Assembly (NCBI RefSeq): GCF_910585425.1
Contig: NZ_CAJUCP010000070.1
Location: 1-29,888, forward strand
Direction of reading: 5' to 3'
Length of the DNA stretch: 29,888 nt
Origin: an uncultured Acetatifactor sp.
GTDB taxonomy: Bacteria > Bacillota > Clostridia > Lachnospirales > Lachnospiraceae
A model generated the notes under the pieces. It made no database searches and was not told the DNA's origin. It was given only the letters and a program-made list of their open reading frames with translations. Shown here one piece after another: positions 15,229-23,004 of the stretch (within the stretch, counting starts at the first letter, position 1; every line of letters begins with the position of its first letter). A program made the translations under genes and the position numbers.

Positions 15229-16485
15229 TCACTGGCTCAGATATCCCCATGGCGACACATAGGAGCCGTTGAGCCGCACGCTGAAATGGAGATGGCTGCC
15301 CGTGGAGCGGCCCGTGCTGCCCACAGCGGCTATGGTGTCGCCCTTTGCCACCACGTCCCCCTTGCTCACATACAGGGCCGAGGCGTGCATATAGATGGTG
15401 GCCAGCCCGTCCCCATGGTCTATCATCACGTAATTCCCCATGGTGGGGCTGTAGGCCGCCGCTGCCACTTTGCCGTCATAGGCCGCGAAGATGGCTGTCC
15501 CCGTGGCCGCGGCGAAGTCCACACCATTGTGGAACTGCTCCACCCCCAGAGTGGGATGCATCCTCATGCCATAGTCGTCCGATACCCTGGTGTAGGACGC
15601 TAGGGGAAACTTGAACGTGCCGCCGTCGTAGGTGAGAGCGGATCCGCTGCTGGCGATCAGCTGCCGCCTCTCCTCGGCCACAGCCGCCTCCAGGAGCCTG
15701 ATTTCCTCCTCCTGGGCCCTGATCTCCTCCTCGTACTGCCTTATGGCCTCTTCCTTGTTGCTGATATCCGTCTCATAGCTTATGATATCACGATTCTTCT
15801 GCGCTATCAACTCCTCCAGGTTCTTCTGTTCGATCTCCACGTTCTCCTTCGTCTCGTCCAGAATCTCCTTCTCCAGCTCCAGGCCTTCCTTGCACAGCTC
15901 CACATATTCCTTGGCGGCCTTGTAATCCTCCCACATCTGCACGTCGCTGGCCACCATCTTCTCCATATAGTCCATCCTGTTCAGGAAGTCCCCCAGGCTT
16001 CTGGCCCCCAGCAGGAGATCCGCCACGCTGGGGTCCCCGGACTCATAGGTGAGCCTGATGTGGGCCGCCATGGCCTCCTGCTGGTTCTCCTCCTGCTTTC
16101 TCGCCGCCTCAAGCTGGGCCTGGGCCTCGGAGATCTCCGCCTCCTTGGCGCCGATCTGGGCCTTCAGCTCGGCGATGCTGGCCTCTATCTTCTGCAGGTT
16201 CCCGTCCAGCTCCCGCACGTAATTCTTCAGATCGTCCTTCTGGAGCTCCAGGTTCTTCTTGATCTCCTGCAGATTGCTGAGGCCGTCCTTCAGGCCCTCC
16301 TTCTGCTCTTTGATCTGGGAGATCTCCTCCTCTTTCTCCCGGATGCTCTCCGCGGTGGGCGTCCTGCTGCCTGTGGCCTGTGCCTGCAGACCGTCCCCGC
16401 CTGTGGCCAGCAGCGCCGCGGCCCCCAGCGCCAGGCCCCATAGCAGCCATCTCGCCCCGCCCTTCTTTCTGCTCTTTCTCATCAT
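15229..16485 (-). CDS. Coiled-coil M23 peptidase (EnvC/PcsB-like role)
   Basis: A signal or anchor segment (WLLWGLALGAAALLATG) is followed by about 230 residues of heptad-rich coiled coil in two blocks (EEEISQIKEQKEGLKDGLSN onward and ENVEIEQKNLEELIAQKNRD onward). The C-terminal M23 domain keeps its zinc ligands: HNGVD near residue 317 and HLHF near 398, with MIDHGDGL between, so it should be an active endopeptidase. It starts 7 bases after ftsX. In this gene order it is the expected hydrolase or activator controlled through the coiled coil by FtsEX at the division septum. It differs from EnvC in keeping the metal ligands. Confidence 0.93.
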   Translation of the reverse strand: MMRKSRKKGGARWLLWGLALGAAALLATGGDGLQAQATGSRTPTAESIREKEEEISQIKEQKEGLKDGLSNLQEIKKNLELQKDDLKNYVRELDGNLQKIEASIAELKAQIGAKEAEISEAQAQLEAARKQEENQQEAMAAHIRLTYESGDPSVADLLLGARSLGDFLNRMDYMEKMVASDVQMWEDYKAAKEYVELCKEGLELEKEILDETKENVEIEQKNLEELIAQKNRDIISYETDISNKEEAIRQYEEEIRAQEEEIRLLEAAVAEERRQLIASSGSALTYDGGTFKFPLASYTRVSDDYGMRMHPTLGVEQFHNGVDFAAATGTAIFAAYDGKVAAAAYSPTMGNYVMIDHGDGLATIYMHASALYVSKGDVVAKGDTIAAVGSTGRSTGSHLHFSVRLNGSYVSPWGYLSQ

Positions 16486-16492
16486 CCTTCTT

Positions 16493-17437
16493 CTACACCT
16501 GCAGATGCTTTCTCACAGTGACAATGCTCCCCAGGAACCCTATCCCTACGCCTACCAGCAGCGATACCGGCGTCAGCACGCCGAACAGCTCATCCGCCGG
16601 GATAAAGGCCAGGAAATTGGTCAGAACCTCGAACCTTTCCGCGATATAATTCAGCGTGTAATTATAGATGCCGTAGATCAGCCACAGGGGCAGCGCGGCC
16701 CCCAGCAGCCCGATCAGCATCCCCTCCAGCACAAAGGGCGACCTGACGAAAAAGTCCGTGGCCCCGATATATTTCATGATATTGATCTCCTCGGAGCGCA
16801 CCGAGATTCCGATGGCCACCGTATTGCTGATCAGGAAGATGCTCACCGCCAGCAGGATCACGATGATGCCTACAGACACGTAGGCAATCAGCAGGTTCGC
16901 GCCGCTCAGCGTGTCTGCCGTCAAGGCGGAATGGTTGACCTTCATCACCTCCGGCAGGGATTCCAGCCATGTGACCAAAGCGCTTTGCAGCGACACATCG
17001 CTGATGAAGACCTCATAGCTGTCATCGCCCTCCAGGGGATTTTCCAGAAACGCTTTGGAATAGGCCTCGTAATTTTCACCCCAGTTGTCCCTTCTATAGT
17101 TCTCCCATGCCTCATCGTCGGAGATGAACTTCACGTCCGACACCTCGGCACGGCTGGCTATCAGTTGGCCGATTTCTTCTATACGGGCATCCGATGGAAT
17201 CTGGCCCTCCACATGACTGTCGCACCAGTCATTCTCATAGTGGAAGAACACTGTCACGGACACGCCCTCCTCCGCTTTCAGCACGATGCTGCGGAAGTTC
17301 ATCACGATGGAATAGAAGAGTCCGAAGAGGAACAGACAGGCAGCTATGGTAGCAACGGAAGCCAGAGAATACCATTTGTTCCGGAAGATATTGACGAAGC
17401 CCTGTCTGATGGTATAGAACAAAGTGCTAATCTTCAT
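16493..17437 (-). CDS. ftsX: Cell-division ABC transporter-like permease FtsX
   Basis: The 314-residue protein has the FtsX plan: a cytoplasmic N-terminus (FYTIRQGFVNIFRNKWYSLAS), a first membrane helix, a large extracellular loop of about 120 residues (SVTVFFHYENDWCDS ... AYSKAFLENPLEGDD) and three further helices in the C-terminal FtsX domain. The start overlaps the ftsE stop by 11 bases. The extracellular loop should contact the coiled coil of the downstream M23 protein and transmit the ATPase cycle of FtsE. Confidence 0.96.
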   Translation of the reverse strand: MKISTLFYTIRQGFVNIFRNKWYSLASVATIAACLFLFGLFYSIVMNFRSIVLKAEEGVSVTVFFHYENDWCDSHVEGQIPSDARIEEIGQLIASRAEVSDVKFISDDEAWENYRRDNWGENYEAYSKAFLENPLEGDDSYEVFISDVSLQSALVTWLESLPEVMKVNHSALTADTLSGANLLIAYVSVGIIVILLAVSIFLISNTVAIGISVRSEEINIMKYIGATDFFVRSPFVLEGMLIGLLGAALPLWLIYGIYNYTLNYIAERFEVLTNFLAFIPADELFGVLTPVSLLVGVGIGFLGSIVTVRKHLQV

Positions 17438-18170
17438 CGATGTATTCCCCTCCCTCCTCGTCGCTGATGATGATGCCCCGCTTCATGGTGACCACCCGCT
17501 TGTGCATGGCGTTGACGATCTCCCTGTTGTGGGTCACCACCACCACCGTGGTGCCGCTCTGGTTGATCTCCTCCAGAAGCATCATGATCTCCCATGAATT
17601 CTTCGGATCCAAATTGCCCGTAGGCTCATCCGCCAGCAGGATCGAGGGCTTGTTCACCAAAGCCCTGGCCAGGGCCACCCTCTGCTGCTCGCCGCCGGAG
17701 AGCTGCCTGGTCTTGGCCTTGTACTTCCCGGCCAGCCCCACGGTGGCCAGGATGGTGGGGACATTGCGCCGGATCTCCCCCGCGGGCACCTCTATGATCC
17801 GCTGGGCAAAGGCCACGTTCTCATAGACATTCCTGTCGTTGAGCAGACGGAAGTCCTGGAACACCACGCCCAGGTTGCGCCGGAACTTGGGCACCTGCCT
17901 GTGCTTCAGGTTCGCCAGGTCGCTGCCCATGACATAGACGTTCCCGCTGGTGGCCGTCAGCTCCCGCAGCAGCAGGCGGATCAGGGTGGATTTCCCCGAG
18001 CCGCTGTCGCCCACGATGAAGACGAACTCTCCCTTTCCGATTCCCAGCGTGATCCCGTTAATGGCAGGAGCCCCCTTGGAGTAGACCTTGCTCACATTAT
18101 CCAGAAATATGATGCCGTTATCTTCTATAAACTGCTCCCGCTTTCTCCACGACAGCTCCTTTTTGCCCAT
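17427..18170 (-). CDS. ftsE: Cell-division ATP-binding protein FtsE
   Basis: All ABC ATPase motifs are present: Walker A GDSGSGKST, the Q-loop region VFQDFRLL, the signature LSGGEQQRVALARAL, Walker B ILLADEPTGNLD and the switch His in VVTHN. The order VSKVYSKGAPAINGI then FRLLNDRNVYENVAFA is typical of FtsE. The N-terminus carries about 16 extra charged residues before the usual start. A strong ribosome-binding site (GGAGGAAG) supports the ATG at 18170. It works as a dimer under FtsX. Confidence 0.96.
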   Translation of the reverse strand: MGKKELSWRKREQFIEDNGIIFLDNVSKVYSKGAPAINGITLGIGKGEFVFIVGDSGSGKSTLIRLLLRELTATSGNVYVMGSDLANLKHRQVPKFRRNLGVVFQDFRLLNDRNVYENVAFAQRIIEVPAGEIRRNVPTILATVGLAGKYKAKTRQLSGGEQQRVALARALVNKPSILLADEPTGNLDPKNSWEIMMLLEEINQSGTTVVVVTHNREIVNAMHKRVVTMKRGIIISDEEGGEYIDED

Positions 18171-18198
18171 CGTCTTCCTCCATCCCGGACTTTTATTC

Positions 18199-19296
18199 TC
18201 AGAAATCCGTGGTTTCCATGTATTTCATATATTTCACTACCATCAGCGCTATTTTGAACGTAATCGCGTCCTCAAAGACACGCAGATCCAATCCCGTGCT
18301 CTTCTGCAGCTTATCCAGCCGGTAGACCAGCGTGTTCCTGTGAATGAACAGCTGCCTGGAGGTCTCCGACACGTTCAGGCTGTTCTCGAAGAACTTGTAG
18401 ATCGTCCCCAGGGTCTCCTCGTCGAACTCGTCCGGGCTCCTTCCTCCGAAGATCTCCCGGATGAACATCTTGCACAAAGGCAGGGGGAGCTGATAGATCA
18501 GGCGGCCGATGCCCAGCTCGCTGTAGGCGATGATCTCCCGCTCGTCGAAGAAGATCTTGCCCACGTCCAGGGCCATCCTGGCCTCCTTATAGGAGCGGCT
18601 CACCTCTTTGATCTCCTGTATCACCGTGCCGTAGGCGATGCGGCCGTCCCGGATGCCCTCCTTCTTCAGGAAGCTCCAGAGCTGCTTCGCCGTCTTGTCC
18701 ATCTCTTTAGCCCTGTCGGCCTCGGACAGCTCCTTGACGATGATGACATTGTTCTCGTCCACTTCCGTGACGAAGTCCTTGCTGTTGCCGCTGAAATACG
18801 TCCTGGCCAGCTCCAGCACATTGCTGTCCCTGCCTCCCGGCGTCTCCACGATCAGCACAGCCCTGGGCACATCCGTCTGGATATGCAGCCTCTTGGAGCG
18901 GCTGTAGATGTCCACCAGCAGCAGATTGTCCAGAAGGAGGTTCTTGACAAAATTGTCCTTGTCCAGGCGCTCCTTGTAGGCCGTCACCAGGCTCTGGATC
19001 TGGAAAGCCGCCAGCTTGCCGATTATATAGGAGTCCTCCCCGGCCCCGGCGGCCACCAGCACATACTCCAGAATCTGGTCATCGAATATCTTAAAGAACT
19101 GATATCCCTGTATCTCCTGGGAATCCGCCACAGACGCGGCAAATTCCGCAACGGCTTTCGCAACTGCGGACGCCCTGCTGCCCATGTCGGCAGTAGAGGC
19201 CACCTCCTTGCCGTCCACATCCATAATACAAAATTCGACCCGAGCAATGTTCTTCAATCCATCGATTGTGTTCTGTAAAATTTGATTTGAGATCAT
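18199..19296 (-). CDS. CdaR/PucR-family transcriptional regulator
   Basis: The 365-residue protein has an N-terminal domain of the sugar-diacid-recognition type (ISNQILQNTIDGLKNIARVE onward to about residue 130), a middle region like the CdaR GGDEF-like domain (AVLIVETPGG ... VIIVKELSEADRAKEM) and a C-terminal PucR HTH (LNVSETSRQLFIHRNTLVYR followed by LDKLQKSTGLDLR). The ATG at 19296 is preferred because AAGGAG stands 7 bases before it; a GTG at 19305 would overlap that site. It lies 28 bases before ftsE and probably heads the same transcript. A palindrome in its own upstream region is a possible operator. The ligand is unknown. Confidence 0.9.
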   Translation of the reverse strand: MISNQILQNTIDGLKNIARVEFCIMDVDGKEVASTADMGSRASAVAKAVAEFAASVADSQEIQGYQFFKIFDDQILEYVLVAAGAGEDSYIIGKLAAFQIQSLVTAYKERLDKDNFVKNLLLDNLLLVDIYSRSKRLHIQTDVPRAVLIVETPGGRDSNVLELARTYFSGNSKDFVTEVDENNVIIVKELSEADRAKEMDKTAKQLWSFLKKEGIRDGRIAYGTVIQEIKEVSRSYKEARMALDVGKIFFDEREIIAYSELGIGRLIYQLPLPLCKMFIREIFGGRSPDEFDEETLGTIYKFFENSLNVSETSRQLFIHRNTLVYRLDKLQKSTGLDLRVFEDAITFKIALMVVKYMKYMETTDF

Positions 19297-19348
19297 AAAA
19301 CCCACTCCTTTTGTCGTTATGGTCGATTCCAGTTCCCGTTTTTGTTTC

Positions 19349-19364
19349 TACATTTACAAATGTA
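19349..19364. promoter_or_regulatory. 16-bp palindrome upstream of the CdaR-like regulator
   Basis: TACATTT-AC-AAATGTA has perfect 7-bp arms and lies 53 bases before the start codon, inside an AT-rich region likely to hold the promoter. It is a candidate operator for autoregulation. Confidence 0.45.
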
Positions 19365-19407
19365 CAAAAAATACGGAAAAAAAGCAATAGGATTTTATGA
19401 TTTTTCA

Positions 19408-19442
19408 CAAAAAAACCACCTGAAGCAAGGCCCCAGGCAGTT
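19408..19442 (-). terminator. Terminator after the YjfB-like gene
   Basis: On the minus strand ACTGCCTG (19434-19441) pairs with CAGGTGGT (19415-19422), with two G-U pairs, around an 11-base loop. A T-run follows (A-run 19409-19415 on the plus strand). Confidence 0.75.
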
Positions 19443-19488
19443 TTATAGATGAGTCCTCCAATCAGGACAGGGCGCCTTCCCGCATCCG

Positions 19489-19680
19489 TCAGACACGTAT
19501 GTCGAAATTGGCGCCCACATTGGGATTCACACTCAGCTCCATGGCCGCAGCATCCATGATCTGTACTATCCCTGCCCCCAGCTCCCTGCTGGCGTCCAGC
19601 GCTTTGTCAAGCACCGCGGTTCCAACCTGGGACAGCACAGACGCATTCGCCAGCGCCATCGATACTTCCGCAATATCCAT
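19489..19680 (-). CDS. YjfB-family small protein (putative motility protein)
   Basis: The 63-residue protein MDIAEVSMALANASVLSQVG continues VGTAVLDKALDASRE and ends with the hallmark MELSVNPNVGANFDIRV. That pattern, with a short N-terminal helix, a VG-AVL-KALD helix and a C-terminal SVNP-G-N-D motif, is the YjfB family, listed as putative motility protein in databases. The ATG at 19680 follows AGGAGGTG at good spacing; a GTG six bases upstream would overlap it. It has its own terminator. No flagellar gene is in the window, so the motility label is only the family name. Confidence 0.85.
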   Translation of the reverse strand: MDIAEVSMALANASVLSQVGTAVLDKALDASRELGAGIVQIMDAAAMELSVNPNVGANFDIRV

Positions 19681-19788
19681 AAGCACACCTCCTGCCCAGA
19701 ATACATTCTATTTTATCATACTGAAAGCCGTTTTACCAGTCCTTCCGGCAAGTTTTCAATTTCTTAATGATTCCGGTGGCTTCCCCGC

Positions 19789-20625
19789 TCAGACCTTGCT
19801 GATGGAATACTGCCCGATCTCTATCCTGCGCTGCTTCAGCAGCCGCCCCACGGCCCGCTTGAACTCGTTCTTGCTCATGCCGGTCTCCTGCTTGATGCGC
19901 TCCGGGGAGGCCTTGTCCGTGAAGGGCAGCATGCCGCCGCACTCCTCTATCATGGCCATGATCTTCTCCGCGTCCTTGTCCATCTGCAGATAGGCCTTGT
20001 CCCGGATGCCCAGGGTCAGCTTCCCGTCCTCCCGGATCTGGATGACGCGGGCCTCCACGTCCTTCCCCAGCTCCACGTTCCCATAGAGCTCCGTCAGGGG
20101 GATCAGCCCCGAGTAGAGATTGTCCACAGCCACGAAGGCGCCGAAATTGTCGCTCATCTCGTAGACCCGGCCCTTTACCTTGTCGTCCTTCCCGTAGGGG
20201 CTGTCCGTGCGCAGGTTGTCATATACGTTCATGGTGGCGCAGAGGCGGTCGCTCTTATCGATATAGAGGGACACCAGAACCTTGTTCCCCTGCTCCACCT
20301 TGCCCCGCTGCTGCTTGAAGGGCAGGAGCAGATCCTTCTCCAGGCCCCAGTCCAGGAACGCCCCGATCTTCCCTGTCTGGGCCACGGTGAGCTCGGCCAC
20401 CTGCCCCATCATGAGCTTGGGCTCCCTGGTGGTGGCGATGAGCCTGTCCTGGGAATCCCGGTAGATGAACACCTCCATCTCGTCGCCGATTTCGCACCCC
20501 TCCGGCACCTGCTTGCGGGGCAGGAGCACCCGGGGCTCGTCCTCCTCCGCCGAGAGCCCCAGGTAGATGCCGAACTCCACCTTCTTCACCACTGTCAGTT
20601 TCTGCTTTTCACCTAAGTTTATCAT
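19789..20625 (-). CDS. cvfB: CvfB-like S1 RNA-binding protein
   Basis: The 278-residue protein has the CvfB/YitL plan. An N-terminal S1-like unit (LTVVKKVEFGIYLGLS) is followed by a second (GQVAELTVAQTGKIGAFLDW), a third (DKVKGRVYEMSDNFGAFVAV ... GLIPLTEL) and a C-terminal winged helix (SPERIKQETGMSKNEFKRAV followed by GRLLKQRRIEI). The ribosome-binding site GGAGAGG is 4 bases before the ATG. Family members bind RNA and affect expression of many genes, including virulence genes in staphylococci. Confidence 0.92.
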   Translation of the reverse strand: MINLGEKQKLTVVKKVEFGIYLGLSAEEDEPRVLLPRKQVPEGCEIGDEMEVFIYRDSQDRLIATTREPKLMMGQVAELTVAQTGKIGAFLDWGLEKDLLLPFKQQRGKVEQGNKVLVSLYIDKSDRLCATMNVYDNLRTDSPYGKDDKVKGRVYEMSDNFGAFVAVDNLYSGLIPLTELYGNVELGKDVEARVIQIREDGKLTLGIRDKAYLQMDKDAEKIMAMIEECGGMLPFTDKASPERIKQETGMSKNEFKRAVGRLLKQRRIEIGQYSISKV

Positions 20626-20764
20626 GATACCTCTCCATCAAATCTTTTTCTCTTTATTCCAGTACCCCGATGCATGCATCCTTGAGCGGTCCGCACCTGC
20701 CGTCCGCTTCACTACCGCCTTGTCGTCAGCAGGCGATGCCCCCGCAGCGCGTCCCGCCGCAGCT

Positions 20765-21475
20765 TCAGGCCGCTCCCCCGAACTCCGCCGCCATGCACAG
20801 GTCTCCCTCCTGGTTCTCCAGCGTCACGCAGACGCAGTCAGGCGCCTCAAAGACCCGGGGCGTCAGCACATCCCCCAGAAAAGCCTGCTTCTTATATTCC
20901 GCCCGCACCTGCCTTATGGCGAAGCCCTCCGGCAGGTAGTCCATGGCGATGTCGATGAACTGCTGATTGTTCACATGATGGTTGGTGTCCAGGTGATGGC
21001 GCTTTACCACCACCGGCTCCCTCGGTACGCCGTTGGGCGGCAGGGCAATCCTGCGGGGGGCGTATTCCATCTCCAGCTTTTCCTCAAGCCGGTAGCCCTC
21101 CATCATGTTCTGCGGAATCGCCGACGGCTTGTTCGTCCGGGTGTCCAGCAGGCTCCACAGGGAATTGGCCCTGGCCAGATACCCTCCCTCCCGGTCCATC
21201 ATGCAGAAATTCCTGTACCCCAGGAAGCCTTTCAGCCCATAGGGCAAAGTCCCCACGGCCACCTTCTCCCCAAGGGCCGGATAGCGCTCCACCACGATCT
21301 GCCAGGAGGAGAGCACCCAGACCAGGTGCATCTCCTTCAGCTTCTCCACCCCCAGCCCCAGATCCTCCGACTGGAAGGTGGAACAGTCCTGAAAATAATT
21401 GATGAGGGAAGCCATGGTGAGCTTCCCCTGGCTGTCGGTCTCGCTGTATCTGATCCTGCTGTCGAATGTATACAT
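20765..21475 (-). CDS. Acyl-ACP thioesterase
   Basis: The 236-residue protein holds two hot-dog folds. The N-terminal one starts with FDSRIRYSETDSQGKLTMAS, typical of bacterial acyl-ACP thioesterases. The C-terminal one carries HHLDTNHHVNNQQFIDIAMD, which holds the conserved Asp, Asn and His. It hydrolyses acyl-ACP to release free fatty acid. GGAGG stands before the ATG. The gene lies 78 bases after the CPBP protease gene in the same direction. Confidence 0.93.
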   Translation of the reverse strand: MYTFDSRIRYSETDSQGKLTMASLINYFQDCSTFQSEDLGLGVEKLKEMHLVWVLSSWQIVVERYPALGEKVAVGTLPYGLKGFLGYRNFCMMDREGGYLARANSLWSLLDTRTNKPSAIPQNMMEGYRLEEKLEMEYAPRRIALPPNGVPREPVVVKRHHLDTNHHVNNQQFIDIAMDYLPEGFAIRQVRAEYKKQAFLGDVLTPRVFEAPDCVCVTLENQEGDLCMAAEFGGAA

Positions 21476-21553
21476 GTCAAATCCTCCGAATCCCCGGCCA
21501 GGCCCTTCGTCTCCCTGGCGCAGCTCCTTCCTCTCCCCGGCGCTGGCGCCTTT

Positions 21554-22648
21554 CTATGCCAGCAATTGATAGACGATCACCGCAATCCAGAATATCCCGT
21601 ACAGCAGCATGCCCAGGTTCAGGGCCACTGTGCGGAACCGCTTCCCCGCGGGAATCACTATCCGCCCTCTGGCGAAGGAGAACTTCCTCCTGGCCAGGCA
21701 TACGATGAACAGCACCAGGCCCCCTATCAGGCAGCCGAAGACGAATATCAGGAAGACCCCGTATGCCAGCAGCCCCGCCATATTCTCGTTGACAAATGCC
21801 ATCATGGACGCCATGTCCATATCCGCCACCATCTCCAGATAGGCATCCAGGTCGATCTGGCGCATCAGCATTGAGCTCACCAGGCCGCCCATGAAGTTGA
21901 TCATCATGTGGATGGCGATGGTGATCTTCAGGTTGCCGGTCTTCACGTACAGGTAGGCCAGGAGCATGCCCAGCACGAAGGCGTAGACGAACTGGTTCAG
22001 GTTGCCGTGGAACAGGCCGAACATCAGGCCTGACAGGAGCACCGCGGTCCCCTGTCCGTAGCACACCGTCCTGTCCACGATCAGCTTGCGGAAGACATAC
22101 TCTTCCATAACAGGCGCGCAGATCACCATCCAGAAGGCTATCATCCACAGGCTGACTGATTCCGTCACGTTCAGCAGCTGGTTCTGCACCCCGCTGCCCT
22201 TGAGCATGCCGATGGCAGTGGTGACGATATTGCCGATGATATTGGTCAGGTATACGGCGCCGAAGCACATCACCACTGCGGCGATGAAGCTCCCGGCCCT
22301 GATCGGCCTGCGCCCCACCCTGTCGGCGGGAATGGTCCGCACCAGTGCGATCAGCACCGGCATGCCGATCGCGTACATGGGCACCATGGACAGGAGCAGA
22401 GCGAGGTTCCCGTTCCTCAGCCATTCCGGGAACAGGAGCATCGCGGCGAAGGAGGCGGCGAACTGCACCGCGAATGTCACTATCGTGCCCAGAAGGTACA
22501 TCCCTCCCAGCTTAGAGAAATGCTTCCTGGCGGCGGCAAGCTCCCGGGCCTCCCTCTCCTGCCTCTCTCTCGTCCCTTCCGCCTGCTGCCAGCGGTCCAT
22601 GTCCTGCGCGGCATTGTCCTGCCATGTCCTGTATCCGTTCTCTTCCAT
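21554..22648 (-). CDS. CPBP-family intramembrane metalloprotease
   Basis: The 364-residue protein has a charged, soluble N-terminus of about 50 residues (RERQEREARELAAARKHFSK), then about eight membrane segments. The ABI/CPBP motifs are in order: EEYVFRKL (EExxxR), FGLFHGNLNQF (FxxxH) and HMMINFMGG (HxxxN), all catalytic positions filled. Members process prenylated or peptide substrates in the membrane, or protect against bacteriocins. The substrate here is unknown. A GGAG box 9 bases before the ATG supports the start. Confidence 0.92.
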   Translation of the reverse strand: MEENGYRTWQDNAAQDMDRWQQAEGTRERQEREARELAAARKHFSKLGGMYLLGTIVTFAVQFAASFAAMLLFPEWLRNGNLALLLSMVPMYAIGMPVLIALVRTIPADRVGRRPIRAGSFIAAVVMCFGAVYLTNIIGNIVTTAIGMLKGSGVQNQLLNVTESVSLWMIAFWMVICAPVMEEYVFRKLIVDRTVCYGQGTAVLLSGLMFGLFHGNLNQFVYAFVLGMLLAYLYVKTGNLKITIAIHMMINFMGGLVSSMLMRQIDLDAYLEMVADMDMASMMAFVNENMAGLLAYGVFLIFVFGCLIGGLVLFIVCLARRKFSFARGRIVIPAGKRFRTVALNLGMLLYGIFWIAVIVYQLLA

Positions 22649-23004
22649 CCTCTATAACTCCTGCCCAGCGCGGTCATCTGCGCTGTTCCTCTTCATTTTT
22701 ACCCTGAAAGCTCCTATCCCATTACGGCGCCGCGAAGTGTGTTTGCGCCTCCCGTACGCAAAAGCGAACTTTTTCTGCCCATTTTGTGTGCATCGGCTAA
22801 ACTCCCGGGCGATTCTCTTTATAGCCTTGCCTTTTGGCACGGCGATGCGGCGGCCCCATGGGAGTTTAGATAAGTTTATCACATATTGGGGCATTTGAAA
22901 AGAGCGTTATCCAAATAATGGATCGGGCGGGTGGATTTTGGCTTGACAGAAAATCTTCCTGATCGTATGGTTTTATAGAGAAGGAAAGGACGGGAAGGGT
23001 AGCA
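22649..23004. other. Intergenic region between CPBP protease and endonuclease genes
   Basis: The 356-bp divergent region holds the promoter of the endonuclease gene (22943-22971) and a 10-bp perfect inverted repeat, CTAAACTCCC (22797-22806) with GGGAGTTTAG (22860-22869), enclosing 53 bases that can fold further (for example GCC-AAAA-GGC). A basic 80-codon minus-strand frame (22652-22894) spans it but has no ribosome-binding site. I do not recognise a known riboswitch. Confidence 0.5.
22943..22971 (+). promoter_or_regulatory. Promoter of the Sau3AI-like endonuclease gene
   Basis: A perfect TTGACA (22943-22948) is followed after 17 bp by TATGGT (22966-22971). The distance to the ATG is about 33 bases, with GGAAGGG as ribosome-binding site. 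A GATC at 22961-22964 sits in the spacer next to the -10; another is at 22921-22924. Confidence 0.7.

Noticed and set aside
13808..15262. 484-codon plus-strand frame opposite the S41 peptidase gene
   Set aside because: Shadow of a gene with intact family motifs on the other strand.
22652..22894. 80-codon basic minus-strand frame
   Set aside because: No ribosome-binding site and no family; the region is better explained as an upstream region with inverted repeats.
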